From NCBI GenBank assembly GCA_023053575.1, contig JAKZAP010000005.1, forward strand, positions 8,122,001-8,186,000: 64,000 nucleotides of DNA, in the 5' to 3' direction. Made by a program: the position numbers and the translations under genes. The notes under the pieces are model-generated. The model had not been told where the DNA came from. It saw only the letters and a program-made list of their open reading frames with translations, and searched no databases. Below, in pieces: positions 10,399 to 22,189 of this stretch; position 1 is the stretch's first letter, and every line of letters starts with the position of its first letter. The stretch comes from Branchinecta lynchi (lineage: Eukaryota; Arthropoda; Branchiopoda; Anostraca; Branchinectidae).

Positions 10399-11954
10399 CT
10401 ACGAAAGAGGATTTAGTTGAAACGAGTCTCTTCGAAATGTTCACAAGGTAGTACCCAGCGCGTCGGCAGCAGCTAAGCAACGTGGCTAAGTCCGTTCAAT
10501 AGACTACCTTCACCAGCACAGGCGCCATTAACCCTAGTAAAAATAAAGGCAGAAAAAAGAGTACAGTCCTCTAACGTCTACTCTGACATCACTAGCATCT
10601 TTGGGGACAAGTGAGACACTTCTATTACGACGTCACTTTTATGTTGTGGACAGACTATCAGCTTTCCCAAATATTCTGATTTGCTGCTTTTTAACCATTA
10701 AGTTGAAAGAAAACTAGAATTTCCACAGCGGTATCACTTTCATTCTTATATAATTCCTTAAAGTACTTTTGATGGAGCCAAAAATCTGAACCATCAGTCC
10801 TGTGTCAAGAACGTCCTTTTACTGGTCAGTCCGTTTCGCTTAAAGTTTAAACGAAAAGGGCTGGGATAGGATAATTTAGTTACCCATCATTTATTCACTT
10901 AAACTGGCTTGAAGACGCGCTGAAAATGCGTTACTTCGTTGTTCCCACGAATAATCAATTTTCAAATAGTGGAAATTCCGTGTGACTTGTGATACCTCTA
11001 TGCGCTTGTATTGTTCTTGTATGCCTTACGAGAAAGTTTTTTTTTTTTTTGTCAGGCATTAAGCAATCTTCACCAATCTCACCACTGCCCACTGAAAATC
11101 CGAGTTTGTGTTGAGGTTTAAATTTCCCGCGCCATAGTAGAATTTACGCTGTGGGGAAGGCCGCAGATATTCTAAACGTTATAACTGAGCAGATAGTGGA
11201 AAATAAAAAATCCATTTGCAGAATCTAAATAATTCAGTGTATTCAATTAAATGACACACAAATAAGATTGCTTTCAGTTAAACTTTTAGCGCGTTTTCTT
11301 CACGAACTATGGGAATGGCTACTCCTGTTGGAGGGCCACGAATATCGATATTTAATTGCATATCAAGCAAGTTAGGATTTGGATTCTTTCAGCTGGAACA
11401 AATCTCAGCTGACTGATCCGTTGAGCGACATCATCCACCTTTCGGTTGAAGGGATACTTATCTAGTTTCGTTAGTCTGTCCGCGCTTGGACAGGACTAGA
11501 GGAACTGCAACACAGAGAAACAGGACTTATCAGGTATGGGCTATAAACAAATAAAAGGCAGCTTTACGAGGATCATCATTATCCCAATGACCCATTAACC
11601 TCCTTAGACGCTGTTCAGACGAAACTTAGACAGATCACCCAATCTGCCTTAGTCCAGTTCAGTGCTCCAAGTGCTCTAGCCCCCATTGTCCCACGAACAC
11701 TTGTGACAGACAGTAAAATCGTGGATCTATAAGGTAGTGAGCTAGAACATTACACTTACACTTTTTACTCCCGGGACACTCCAAACCCTTCATAAACTGG
11801 GAACCAGATTGCAGACTTGTACTCATCTACCTGAGAATCTATGTTACCAATCTCCATCACAAGTTTCGATAATGAGGTATTGGGGGACTTTCAGAAAGTA
11901 AACAACTAGCAAGTGTTGAACTGGAATATGGCGAATACCCGGCGGTTATCATAC
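10399..11954. other. FCHO intron 6, unrecognised 5' part
   Basis: No exon or gene recognised. Bases about 10838-10915 are a reverse-complement match to 4570-4640 (shared motif GATGGGTAACTA..AGCCCTTTTCG), so they belong to a low-copy repeat. A poly-T stretch lies at about 11037-11050. Confidence 0.45.
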
Positions 11955-11956
11955 TG

Positions 11957-12263
11957 AGCGTGTTCCACCCTTCTAACAATAGTTACTAATAGTTACTATT
12001 TCCGTTCCATCCTCACGAAAAGTTACTACGCTGACCGTTCCAACCTTGTCGAAATAGTAACTAATAGTTACTATTTGCTTACCATGCTCGGGACCGTAGT
12101 AAGCGTAGTAACTACGCATCTCTGTAACGTGATTGGTCGGATTCGCCCCTGGCGTGAGATCCTGCTAGAAAATAGAAAAATCGTTCCAGCCTTGACGGCG
12201 AAAAGCCAGAATTCGTGACGTCATGCGTAGTAACTAGGGTAAGTAGAATGGAACACGCTCACT
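11957..12263. mobile_element. MITE-like element with TGAGCGTGTTCCA termini
   Basis: The left end TGAGCGTGTTCCA is repeated inverted at the right end (TGGAACACGCTCA), about 307 bases apart. The inside carries several AATAGTTACTA / TAGTAACT motifs in both orientations and a TGACGTCA sequence near 12217. There is no coding frame. TIR structure and size fit a miniature inverted-repeat element. Superfamily not assigned because I see no clear target duplication. Confidence 0.72.
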
Positions 12264-12594
12264 AAAACGAAAAGGGAACTGATATCGGCTGAAAAGCACG
12301 GGATAATTTAGGTATCTGGTCCTTGGTATCCTGGTTTCATCGGCTTTTTTTATTTGTTTTACTGCATTCGCCTTTGATATTATGACTGCAAGCAAAATGT
12401 TTTTCAACATTTTCATGCTGGCATCTCGCTGACTGTCTGGCACGAAGCTAAGCTAAGCTGACCGGCTAAGCTTTGCACATGATTTGTACACGTTTTCAGA
12501 AGCGTATCACAGTATAGTGACGGAAGTCAAAATGGCGCCAAGAACTATGCTACATCAAGGCCTGAGCCTCGCTCTTGCAAATGCCTTTATGGAT

Positions 12595-12864
12595 TCACTG
12601 CTTGCACGATTTCTTCTTGGTTGATGCAGCACCTTGCAGGGAAGCACGGACTTGGTCGATAAGATAGTCCACGATTTTCGAGAAGCGCTGCCGTCTTCCT
12701 CGGAAGCACTGCAGTGCAAAAACGGATGTAGGAGGAATGAGCAAGGAAGCGGCCGAGAAGTGCACCTGCAGCGTGCAACAAAAACAAGGCTCTGATGAAT
12801 GCAGACCATCCAGCCAGGGACATAAATTTTGAGACTCAGTGAAAAGCCCCTTCCCTTTTACCAA
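12595..12864 (-). CDS. Unrecognised small ORF in FCHO intron 6
   Basis: An open frame of about 89 codons whose C-terminal half reads CFRGRRQRFSKIVDYLIDQV and ends KKKSCKQ before a stop. A second minus frame overlaps it. The first half looks non-globular and the frame contains possible acceptor sequences (TTGCACGCTGCAG). I do not recognise the product. It could be a retroelement or retrogene remnant or chance. Its phase does not fit insertion into FCHO between exons 6 and 7, whose phases already match each other. Confidence 0.2.
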   Translation of the reverse strand: MVKGKGLFTESQNLCPWLDGLHSSEPCFCCTLQVHFSAASLLIPPTSVFALQCFRGRRQRFSKIVDYLIDQVRASLQGAASTKKKSCKQ

Positions 12865-12869
12865 ACAAA

Positions 12870-15095
12870 AGTACCGTAATAACTTTATTTTTTTTATTTG
12901 TGTTTCTATGCTTTAAATGTCTAGGGCTAATGACAAGTTCTATCATTTTTATGGAAAATGTAGCGCATTTGCATGGTATTTTTCGTGTACGAATTTATAT
13001 CAATCTATATTAATAATGATGATTATGCGCAGGTCCAAACATGCCTAAGCGAAGCGAGCAAAATATAACTAAAACAGTAGCCGACCTGATGTCCATGTCG
13101 CTAGACTAGCAACTGTTTGAACACGAGTAGGCGACTCTTCACCCACTGCTCAGCGAAGGACACGTCCATGCACAGATCCACCACAAAGGAAGGACAGCAA
13201 AAGGAAGAAAGAAATTACTTAGTCAACTATAAGCAAACGAAAGGGCGGCACGCACAGTTCAGACAAGGACTACTTCCCACAAACCCCTCAGATCTACCAA
13301 GGAACGTAAAAGCGTTGCTAACTAATATCTAGAAGAGATAACAGCCTCCAGGGAGCTACTGGTAGACGCAACGTGACCGCGACAAGGACAGGGCATAACA
13401 GTTCTTCGACTTCTCATGGCAATTTACTGGAGTACAATGCGATCCTGCCACGAAGGAAGCTCTATGCTTCACACTGAAGACGATGTCACGCAGCTTAGAA
13501 CCTTTCTACCTGGAAGCATAGTTAGCCAGATTGTTTAAAGTCAATTCGATACAAAACCAGGGAACACACAAGAAAACAGGCACGCGAAGTGAAGGTCTAA
13601 AGTAGAGTGAATAAAAGAGCAGCTAGCAGTTCTGTGGGGCTTCACTCGCAAAACGACTTACCAGCCTTACTCAGGTAATAACACGGGCCTGGGATCTATT
13701 GTTCATGCTTACTCCGAAGCCCTTTTCACTACCGTTATTTTCCGGTACTCTTTTTCCACTTATATGTTTCTCCGCTTTCAGCGAGTACCGTACGCAAATA
13801 ACGTAGATGGAGCTCTTCGAGCTCTAGTTTGGACAACCAAAAAAAGACATATCGCACTATTTACTGTTTATGTTCCAATATTCTACGATAGTTTTGATTC
13901 TTTGCCCCCGACGAAAGTACTGGTGGCTTCTTGTTTTCTTCTATAAGCAATTTTGGACGTCCTGGTGACGCCCCCCCCCCCCCCCAAATGCCCCCCACCT
14001 GGTCGGGAAGCAGGGTCTGGGGAGGGGTCACCAGAAGATGATGAGACCAAAATATGCGACGAATCGAACGAAGTGCGACGAATATCAATTAAGCTAAGTT
14101 TCCATTTAGCGACGAAATATCAATTAAGCTAAGTTTCCATTTACAACGATTTTCGCGTCGCCACGGCAGGCGGAGTTCAAAACCTAAGTGCGAACTTTCG
14201 GCTTAGACCTATTTCTTCCACAAACTCTGTCCGTAATTCAGGGTGAGATAAAAAGTAGACAAGGAAAGAAAAACAGAAAAGAAAAGCCAGACAAACCTAG
14301 ACATTACGCAACAAAGCAAAGCAAAAGCCAAACTCACTCGGTGCTATCTTTTCCCAACCGGTAAAGTAAAAGAAACTGTTGCGGTGGAACAACACCGCAG
14401 GACTCCGATTGAACTGATTATTATCCGACGGGGTACTCACTCCCAAAACCCTTGTACACCTGTTGCCGGTGGGGAAGGGCCGAGAAAGAGTTTACACCGG
14501 GTTCCAGAGAATGAGTATCCCATCACTATTATCGATAACCCGATCGAGGTAACCAAGACTGTTTTTAGTTCCACCAAATTGCTAGTTTTCGCTGGATTCC
14601 GATCGAATTTGTGATAACCTCAGTATGTTCTATTACCGTGTTCCCTCTTTCTTAGACACTAGTCGACTTGGGACAGATTAGCTTTTAATGCTTCAACTGC
14701 TGACCCCTTCCCCCCCCCCCCCCATACACACAGACAAGACCAAACTGCGTACTTCGAGAGCTCCTAAACTTTGATACAGAGACCAACAAGGTTATTCCGT
14801 CACGGACGTTTGGGATCCCAAAAAGGTGTGTTCTCTACCCACAGGGTATTGACTATGTAAATTCGGACGTGCGAAAAATTGGTCACCAAAATTTTCGTTC
14901 CCTTTTTTATTTCCTTTCCTATCCTGTCATTGCCTACCCGAAAGGATTTGTCCAAACTCCGGAACACGCACAAAACATGCGTTCTCTGACAAAACAATTT
15001 CAAATACTTGTGAAAATGCCTTAAAAGCTTACTGTATCACTGGGTAATATTTTCAACTTTTCTATCCGTAAATTTTAGGCCTGGCCTTTTCGGGA
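12870..15095. other. FCHO intron 6, unrecognised; C runs and a short tandem
   Basis: A poly-C run at about 13971-13985 and another near 14707-14724. Bases 14074-14145 contain a direct tandem duplication of about 37 bases (GCGACGAA..TATCAATTAAGCTAAGTTTCCATTTA). No gene found. Confidence 0.45.
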
Positions 15096-15630
15096 GGGTG
15101 GCCGCAAGTTTCGGTTTCAGCGACGGCCTGAAGACCATCTTATTAAGGAGGGCCGAAATATCGTCGAATACAAACGAAACTGCCTTCCTTCAATGTTCTA
15201 ATGTGTCAGAAAAGACTTACCTCCCCCCCCCCCCCCCCCGAGGCCTTAGCGGAGAATTATTTGCAGCTTACAAGTTCGACGTTTCCAGTGATTACGGAAA
15301 AGATAGCATCAATCATTTTGCCCAAAGCCATAACACGAAACGGTGAAAAGATGTTACATTTTGAACCACGGAAAGCGGTGCGATCCAGTCCAGGGTCAGT
15401 CGACAGTGAAGTGTTCCCATCATACTCGGCGGGACTACTAGGTGCCGAAGTCCAGGAGGTGCGTGCAAATATTCCGAGACCTTTACTAGGAATAGGGATT
15501 GGTTCAGCCTCGCTGGCTTCTTTCGGACTGGGGGGCGGAATCCTATGTTTCTCACCCCCTGTATTGGAGACAAGCAGGCAAAACATGCAAAAAGAAAACG
15601 AGTGTCAAAACAAAAATCTGCACGTATAAT
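15096..15630. other. Overlapping ORFs of unknown nature, with poly-C
   Basis: Frames of 142 codons (plus, 15201-15629) and 109 codons (minus, 15257-15586) cover the same DNA, which begins in a poly-C run at about 15223-15239. The plus frame has a Gly/Leu/Ile-rich part (GLLGAEVQEV, PRPLLGIGIGSASLASFGLG). Neither is recognised nor framed by convincing signals. Just upstream, CCTGAAGACC..AGGGCCGAAATATCG resembles the foldback family core. Probably repeat-derived. Confidence 0.25.
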
Positions 15631-17210
15631 TTGGACCTATCCAACACCATATTTGGACATGGGAATTGGAGTGCATGAAAGGTTGTCGAACTTGAGAGTG
15701 GTGCCAGTCAAGTAGATATTCATCCCAGAGAAAGGGCCCAAATGTTGAGGCACAACGCCGACGAAGCGTACAGTAGTGGCCTACTAGATAACCAATTTCC
15801 GAAACGAAGGAGAAAAAACTTATATGGCTGCTGTAAATGGTGCTTCCTTATCAAACTAAAGTACTCCGAGGCTAGGTACTCTATGCTAGGGCACCATACG
15901 CGCACTCTAAGCTTTGCCCCAACGTTTGGTCACTATTCCACAAAAATATACTTGTGTGCCAGACTACTTGACTGTACGCGATAACGAGCAGACCGGTTAT
16001 GTAAAGCGTATCCCTGGACAATTCGTATATACAAAGACTTAGGAGGAAGTATCGTAGTGATTCCAACGAACCAAAGTCAAACTACCGATGCTACCAATTT
16101 ACTTTTAATTCCTGCTAAGAAGAACTATAAGGATTCTTCAATTACTCTGGCTTCGGGACTTTCCAAAGGTTAACCTACAATTTCTAAGGGTCTCGGGAAA
16201 CACATGCAAATAAATGCAGAAGAGAATGGTGCAGCATGTAGAAAGCATAAAATAGGCAAGGGCGTGCAGTCCCGAACAACCTGAAGAAGGATTCGTTAGC
16301 CTCCCTCCCTTACAACCTCACTGAATCAATGTACTACGTGACTTAGCCTCACGGCATTCCACGACTATTTTGCCTCACTCCACTTGCGCAATATACTTCA
16401 AGATTGTTTTTTTTTTCTGTAATTCATTTTTTTATCATTTCGAACTAGTCGAGCTTGTCTCCCCATTTGGGCAAGTAAAGTTGTATGGGTGATATGAATT
16501 TATGAAAAATAAATCCGAAACTGAAAAAAAAGTTTTGCGAATTTACTAGTTATTTTGTATTTATTAATTTACAACAAACTAAAAATGAAATGTCCATCGC
16601 GAAGCGTTTCAAAGAGTAAGCTGAGTTCCGAAAGAACCTCTAATGCCAGTTTCGGTGAAATGATCAGCTGAAAATGTCCCACTATTAGGACTGGTAAGGC
16701 AACCGTTCTACTCCTCGTACTAAGAGGCAAATTACAAAAATAATAAAAATAAAATATATTTTCTGGCAGTGCGGATGCAAACTCCCAGTCAATCAAGTTC
16801 AAATAGCTAAAAGCTAGAAGATGAATACTTTACATATACATTATTGCAGATGCGAAAAATCCAATCTACGGTTCAAACATATCGATCAACTGGTCGAATT
16901 TCAGACTAACTTGTGCGTAATCGTTGTTTATTTTAAAACTAACAACTGTCAGAATTGACAGGCGAAAACGAAGGACATTGAGACCAGTTGAAAAACAAGA
17001 GATGTGTTCCAGCGGATTTGATGCATAGCATATATACACAGCAGATTCGTACATAGTGTCACGCGCGATGCGACTATTGTGATAACGAAATGTGTTAGTT
17101 CCAACTGAAGTAAGTCTACTTAAGCGTCAAAGCAGCCTCCACCATCACTGACATTTATACACTTACACCATGAATAGCTAAACAGCGTAGCTAAAACATT
17201 AGTAGATATT
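15631..17210. other. FCHO intron 6, unrecognised middle part
   Basis: AT-rich in places with several short frames of no recognisable product. I see no exon with matching phase, terminal repeat or RNA gene here. Confidence 0.4.
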
Positions 17211-17214
17211 AAGA

Positions 17215-17360
17215 AGGCGAAGTACCAGAAGTCGAACTTAATATACTTGTATAAAAGTCGAAAGTATGAACTTGTATAATATATATATAACTAATAATGT
17301 ATATATAACTTGTATAGTTGTAAAAAAGTGGAACTTAATATACTTGTATAAAAGAAAAAG
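17215..17360. repeat. AT-rich short tandem repeats
   Basis: Repeated ACTTGTATAA and TATATATAACT motifs. A CTTAATATACTTGTATAAAAG unit appears at both ends of the tract. Low complexity, non-coding. Confidence 0.7.
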
Positions 17361-18295
17361 AAAATGATGAGATCTGTCATGCAAAATTTCCCCGAGTGTC
17401 CGATCAAGGTAAGGTAGCCTACCGGAAATCGAAGAGTGCCGAGTAACTACAACTATGGTCTAGAAAAGACTAGAAGCTTAAGTTTTTCGATGCTTTAACC
17501 GGGCTAAGGAGTTTGAAAAACACAACAGCTAACATCATAAGTGTTATCTGCTGAAACCCCGCATCCTTGTGTTATCTGTTATGAAATTCCCGACAGTGCG
17601 GCCACATGGTAAGTGGTATTTCGGTATGTCTTTGGTATGTCCCTATGTCGTTGAACCGAGCGCGTTACGTCTAAACCGCAAAATCGGACAACCAGGAGGT
17701 TTTTCAGGGCTGGTGGAAACTGAAACTAAAAAAAACGGAAGACGACCGTACAGACGATTGACATGAAATTCACGTAAAAAAGCGATCGCCAACGGCAACC
17801 ATGAAAATACACATCTGCTTAAAACATGAAGCGCCAATTTGGCGCTATTGCAGAAACGGAACTACTAATTTTGACAACGCAAGTTACATAAATGATTTTT
17901 CTTTGTTTCTGGATATAACGACAACAAACAAATAGATGGATCGACTTCTGGTTCACACCTTCTATTTCGCAGGCACTGCACTGATCAGATATGCAAGTTC
18001 TAACAGGCTAAAGATCGGGATACCGCGGTTCTTGAAAAAATACCAGTAACTAACTGTAGGATATGAAAAAAATTGTTGGACTTTTAAGCCGTTCGAACGT
18101 ACACATCTTTCCTGCAGTAATGGCACAAAATTTTTCTCTCAGAAGGACGGTTAGTAATTAATCATCGAAGATTTTGCACCACGTGAGCGCTTGCTTTACA
18201 CCACGTGAGCGCTCGCGCCTGTGGTGTTTCTTAGAACACCACATGCGTTTTCATGTTCAACAACAAGATTCACGCATAATACCAATTGCCCATGG
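17361..18295. other. FCHO intron 6, unrecognised; tandem CACGTG sites
   Basis: Bases about 18177-18225 carry a direct repeat of CACCACGTGAGCGCT, giving two CACGTG E-box sequences, followed by CCTGTGGTG. No gene, and no other element with defined ends. Confidence 0.4.
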
Positions 18296-18303
18296 TATGT
18301 TGT

Positions 18304-18441
18304 CAAGGCCGTATCCAGGGGGGGGGGGGGGTTAGGGGTTTGAAACCCCCCACCCCCCGAAACATAGAAAAATAACCATTTTTATAGGCTTTTCCCTCTG
18401 ATCTATGTCTTTTTTGTACTTTTTTGTCCGATCCGCAGGCA

Positions 18442-18483
<42 letters not shown>

Positions 18484-18508
18484 AAATAAATTCCTGGATA
18501 CGGGCCTG
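18304..18508. mobile_element. hAT-like non-autonomous element, copy 1
   Basis: A 205-bp element starting CAAGGCCGTATCCAGG and ending CCTGGATACGGGCCTG, imperfect terminal inverted repeats. It is flanked on both sides by the 8-bp direct repeat TATGTTGT, a target duplication. An 8-bp duplication with CA..TG termini fits the hAT superfamily. The inside has a G run, a block with TCTGATCTATGTCTTTTTTG and a C run of about 42 bases. No coding. A sister copy is at 19923-20107. Confidence 0.88.
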
Positions 18509-18516
18509 TATGTTGT

Positions 18517-19506
18517 TATCTTCATTCCTAAAGGATCAGTCTGACCTATATACTGCTTCACGTCCATAACATTCCATCTGTTCTCGGTTTCAAACCCCCT
18601 ATGTAAATGTTACCACCGTAGCTGATTTTTGGATTTGCCGTGTTTGGTGGCTCTTTTCGAGGCGGATGAGACTCCCAATTATTGGGTCCAGGGAGCTCAT
18701 AGGTCAGAAATACCGGTTATGCTAGATTTCCATGTTTCTGATCAAAATCAATGGGCCACGCGAGGCTGAATGGGACGGTGTTTGTATATTTGAGAAGCCC
18801 CAGCAGAGTTTAAAATTTCAACTGGAATATGTCCTTCGACTTAAGCTTCAAAAACTTTATTAACATGGTTTTCCAGCTATCTTCTTCCTCTATTATAAGT
18901 TATCTCGGTTTCCACTACACGGCGCGGAACTGCGTCAAAAAGAAAATTAATGCCCTGCGCGCTCTAATTTGGACATGAATAAGTGAATGAATTGATTTCC
19001 CCAAAAGCCCGAGGGGCCGCGGCGGAAAAATGCAGAAAATTGATTCGATACAATCAAAATGGAAAGGTGGCCCAAAAATGTGCTAGCCCAGCATCCATGC
19101 CAGGAATTTGACTAAAGTGACCCTAAATAGCAAGGGGGGGTCGTATTAAAACTGGTTATGGAAGTAAGTCGAAGCACTCTTTCAGCTTCGTAATGTTGTG
19201 ATTCCGCTGTTTCTGACAGCAGACAAACCTTCCGGAAGGGTTACCAATCATTACCGTTGATTCGCATCTAATGATATACAAAGCTAGCCGCTATCTGCAT
19301 AGCAACTAAAAGCAAGTAGGAAATCTTCCTTTATGTAACCAACTTTGTAGTACGTCCTTCTGAAGAGACATGCGATTGCGTGTCCTCGCTTACACTACCC
19401 AGGGTTAGATCAATGAAAGGAAAGATACAGAAAAGCACCCAGGGTTAATTCAGAGAGTCTTCCCTCTACCGAGGCAATAGCGAATTTTTACAAGTGCTTA
19501 TCTCAC
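18517..19506. other. FCHO intron 6, unrecognised 3' end
   Basis: No exon or element with definable ends seen between the hAT-like insertion and exon 6. Confidence 0.4.
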
Positions 19507-19731
19507 CCTGTATTATGAACAGATTTAGTAGCGACGTCGTGCGCCGTGACGCTTTGCTTTTATTCTCCTTTCCTTCCTTAGTTTTGTCTTTCATTTTACC
19601 TTCTGTTTTCTTGGGTTTCTCCCTTTCTCGATTATCAGAAAGCGGTCCAGAGAGGGAGGAGCGTTCGGAGTCGTTGGCACTCGATGTGAAGGCCTGGATG
19701 TCGACCGGAAGTTCCTCGAATTTCAGAACGG
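19507..19731 (-). CDS. FCHO: FCHO coding exon 6 (post-F-BAR linker)
   Basis: Encodes the rest of Ser266 and residues 267-340, ending with one base of Gly341. It begins VLKFEELPVD, matching the FEE block just after the F-BAR domain in FCHO proteins. A Ser-rich stretch and a Lys-rich stretch (about 13 Lys between residues 300 and 326) follow, then RRTTSLLNLF. The acceptor is TTTTTTTAG and the donor is GTGAGA; 225 nt, phase 1 in and 1 out. The basic and Ser/Thr-rich composition suggests a disordered, membrane-proximal, possibly phosphorylated linker; that part is inference. Confidence 0.88.
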
Positions 19732-19922
19732 CTAAAAAAAGGTAAAGGTACAGTCGCGATAGTAATAAAACCGCCGTGAGCCGTCCACTTTAAAAGGATG
19801 CAAGTCCAAAAACTCGACAAAAGGCAAGCTAAGACACAACCAAGACACACTTTCTTCAGCTCACAGTTCCCAAAAAGGGGTCTCAGCCGGACGTGGCGTC
19901 GCCTGAGAAAGTCCTTGACGAC

Positions 19923-20107
19923 CAAGGCCGTATCCAGGGGAGGGGGTTAGGGGGGTGATCGCCCCCCCCCCTCCACGAAACATACAAAAATAGCCATTTT
20001 TATAGGTTTTTACCTCTGATCTATGTCTTTTTTGTACTTTTGTGTCGGACCCGCAGGCAACCCCCCCCCCCCCCCCCCCCCCCCCCCAATTACTGGATAC
20101 GGGCCTG
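19923..20107. mobile_element. hAT-like non-autonomous element, copy 2
   Basis: A 185-bp sister of the 18304-18508 element. Same CAAGGCCGTATCCAGG start and GGATACGGGCCTG end, same internal TCTGATCTATGTC block and a long C run. Flanks are TTGACGAC (left) and TTAACGAC (right), an 8-bp target duplication with one difference. It lies about 190 bases upstream (gene sense) of FCHO exon 6. Confidence 0.85.
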
Positions 20108-20115
20108 TTAACGAC

Positions 20116-21465
20116 CACCAGGTCAGTCCAAGCGTGAATATGAGTAACCATTGTAAATCTACAGAACTTCATATAGTTTCACGTTTATGTGTGTGTGACG
20201 TATCAGGATTGTCATTATCATGACAAGTATGTTGTAACCATTTCCAATAATTACTAAAAGATACTATCGTCGTTAAAAAACAGAGATCACAGGGTTTTAT
20301 CAACGGTGCATGTCCCTTTCTTGCTTCACAGTTGTTCAGAAAGTGATAGCAATAACTTAAAGGAAAGATCTACTCCTCTTCTTTTTTTATTTCCAATATT
20401 TTTCGATCTGACTTCTTTTGACAGTATTGCCAAGTCAGTATACATGACAACCCGGAAATCTGAGCGCAATCTTTTTCCGTCAGCCGCATTTTGGCACCAT
20501 AAGGGGAATGTATTATTCCCTATGATGGCTATTTGGTTCAAAAATCAAATACGGTTGATCAAAACACTCGCATGCTACTGGTGCTATTGGTGCGGCCCGC
20601 TTTCGTCTGATCCGCTGTTTTGCCGAAGTCAACTCTTTTTATTTGTATAGTCAAGCTACGTCCGGCATGTGTCCAAAACAGAATTTAATACAAAAACTGC
20701 GTGGTCATGTATGATAATCGTGATATAATAACAATATTACTTTAAAAGCCCGAGGGCCACAGCAAAGAAAAACCTGGCAAAACACACTCAGAATAGATGA
20801 TAAAATCCATGCAACATCACATCACAAAATTACTCAAACCCCAAAAATCTACTGAGGTGCTATTGCCAGCCCTACCTTTCTATACTTATAAAACCTGTCT
20901 CACCAATTCTCATAGCTAGCTATCTTCCCTCAAAAAAACATTTACCGAACACTTCCTTAAGCAAATCACTCAGTTCAATACACTCACGCATCAGATGACT
21001 CGCACTTTCATTCATAGCTCCCACTCAGAGGGCGAAAATAGGGACCTTTCTTCCCATATTCCTTTCCTTTAGATAAGATAAAATAAGATTTATTCCGCAA
21101 AAGCAAAGAGGGCCCTGGAAACAACAAAACAACGCCAAAACCACCCGTAACCTGAACAACATTAAGAAATCTTCCCAAATTTCTAACATCTCTAAAACTT
21201 CTACAATTCAAATTTTTTTTAAATATTTCCTCCCCCACACCATTTCCCCAAATATTTCCTTAATCAAATTTCTAACTCCTTACATTCACCCATTAAATAA
21301 AATACATTCGTCAATTTTCCCGCACATCGGACAAAAGTAAGGACCAGTGACCACACAACATTCTAACATACAGACTGGAACGATGATGGTAGCTATTGAG
21401 GTTGCAACACACCCGAAGGTTCCTAAAGGTAATAGGCTATGATGGGGCTTAAAAGACCCTATTCT
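20116..21465. other. FCHO intron 5, mostly unrecognised; LINE-type 3' tail
   Basis: Near 21070-21100 AGATAAGATAAAATAAGATTTATTC reads, on the minus strand, as GAATAAATC followed by a short TTATC repeat, the pattern of retroelement 3' tails seen elsewhere in this window. No gene otherwise. Confidence 0.4.
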
Positions 21466-21832
21466 CTTTAAAGGACCCCTCGCACTATTTACTCTTCAAC
21501 TTACAGTATTTTAAAATATTTGAATACTTCAAAACTATGCTGCGCTTTCAACAAATAACCCACGGTTTTGGTTGTTCTAAGCCTTTTCTGAGACCCGTTG
21601 ACCTCTAGCGAAAACAGGGAAACAATTTACATAACCAGTTTTTCTGATGGAAAAACTTCTCGCAGACAACCGTCGACAGCATGATACACATCGAAGGTAG
21701 CAAAACACGGCAACAGAGAAAATCAGCGTGGTGAATGTACCGTGCGAAACTGGGGTCTCGGGATTAGAAATATATGGAGTGATTATGGAAGTAGGTTGCA
21801 TTAGTATTATAGGTAAGACAGGTCCTTTAAAG
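21466..21832. repeat. TTTAAAGGACC family (G), copy 1
   Basis: Ends in CTTTAAAGGACC and its inverse GGTCCTTTAAAG. Inside are ACTATTTACTCTTCAACTTACAG, GTTTCTGATGG-type and ATCGAAGGTAGCAAAAC blocks. The same sequence occurs inverted at 25801-26135 and diverged at 31480-32060. The terminal inverted repeats suggest a non-autonomous DNA element. The minus-strand frame reading through it is not a gene. Confidence 0.7.
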
Positions 21833-22003
21833 TGAGTGTGAAACACACTTTTAGACAGACACATTTTGCTCTTAGTGAAACTTTCCAATGGATTTGTCAT
21901 TATGATTTCAGATGGTAGAGAATGCCTAGGTTCTAGACAGGCCATTCGCTAGTGTCCACTGAAAAGCGCAAAGACTGGAGAGGGTATGATTAGTGGTACA
22001 TAC

Positions 22004-22100
22004 ATGGCTTTTGCAGACCGGTGCACTTGGTTCGAACGAATGTTTCCAACAACTTATCGACTGTCAGATCGTCACACTGTAGCCTGAACTCGGAATTGAT
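22004..22100 (-). CDS. FCHO: FCHO coding exon 5 (end of F-BAR)
   Basis: Encodes residues 234-265 plus the first base of Ser266: INSEFRLQCDD, then LTVDKLLETFVRTKCTG and LQKP. This matches the family's last F-BAR segment (EEF, then T-V--L---F---K-TG--RP). The acceptor is TTTCTTCCAG and the donor is GTATGT; 97 nt, phase 0 in and 1 out. It is too short and too unlike neighbouring repeats to be chance, and the phases match exons 4 and 6 on either side. Confidence 0.93.
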
Positions 22101-22189
22101 CTGGAAGAAAGGAAGCTAATGAACTACTATCTTCACATCGTTTTCACGGCTCAGGGCTATCTTTACTAGTTGATAAGAATCCTATTATA

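Noticed and set aside
15201..15629. 142-codon plus ORF and overlapping minus ORFs as a gene
   Set aside because: Starts within a poly-C run, no recognised domain, no splice or start support, and equal openness on the opposite strand.
21577..21945. 122-codon minus ORF between FCHO exons 5 and 6
   Set aside because: Lies mostly inside repeat family G; the equivalent frame is broken in the other two copies; exon 5 to 6 phases already match.
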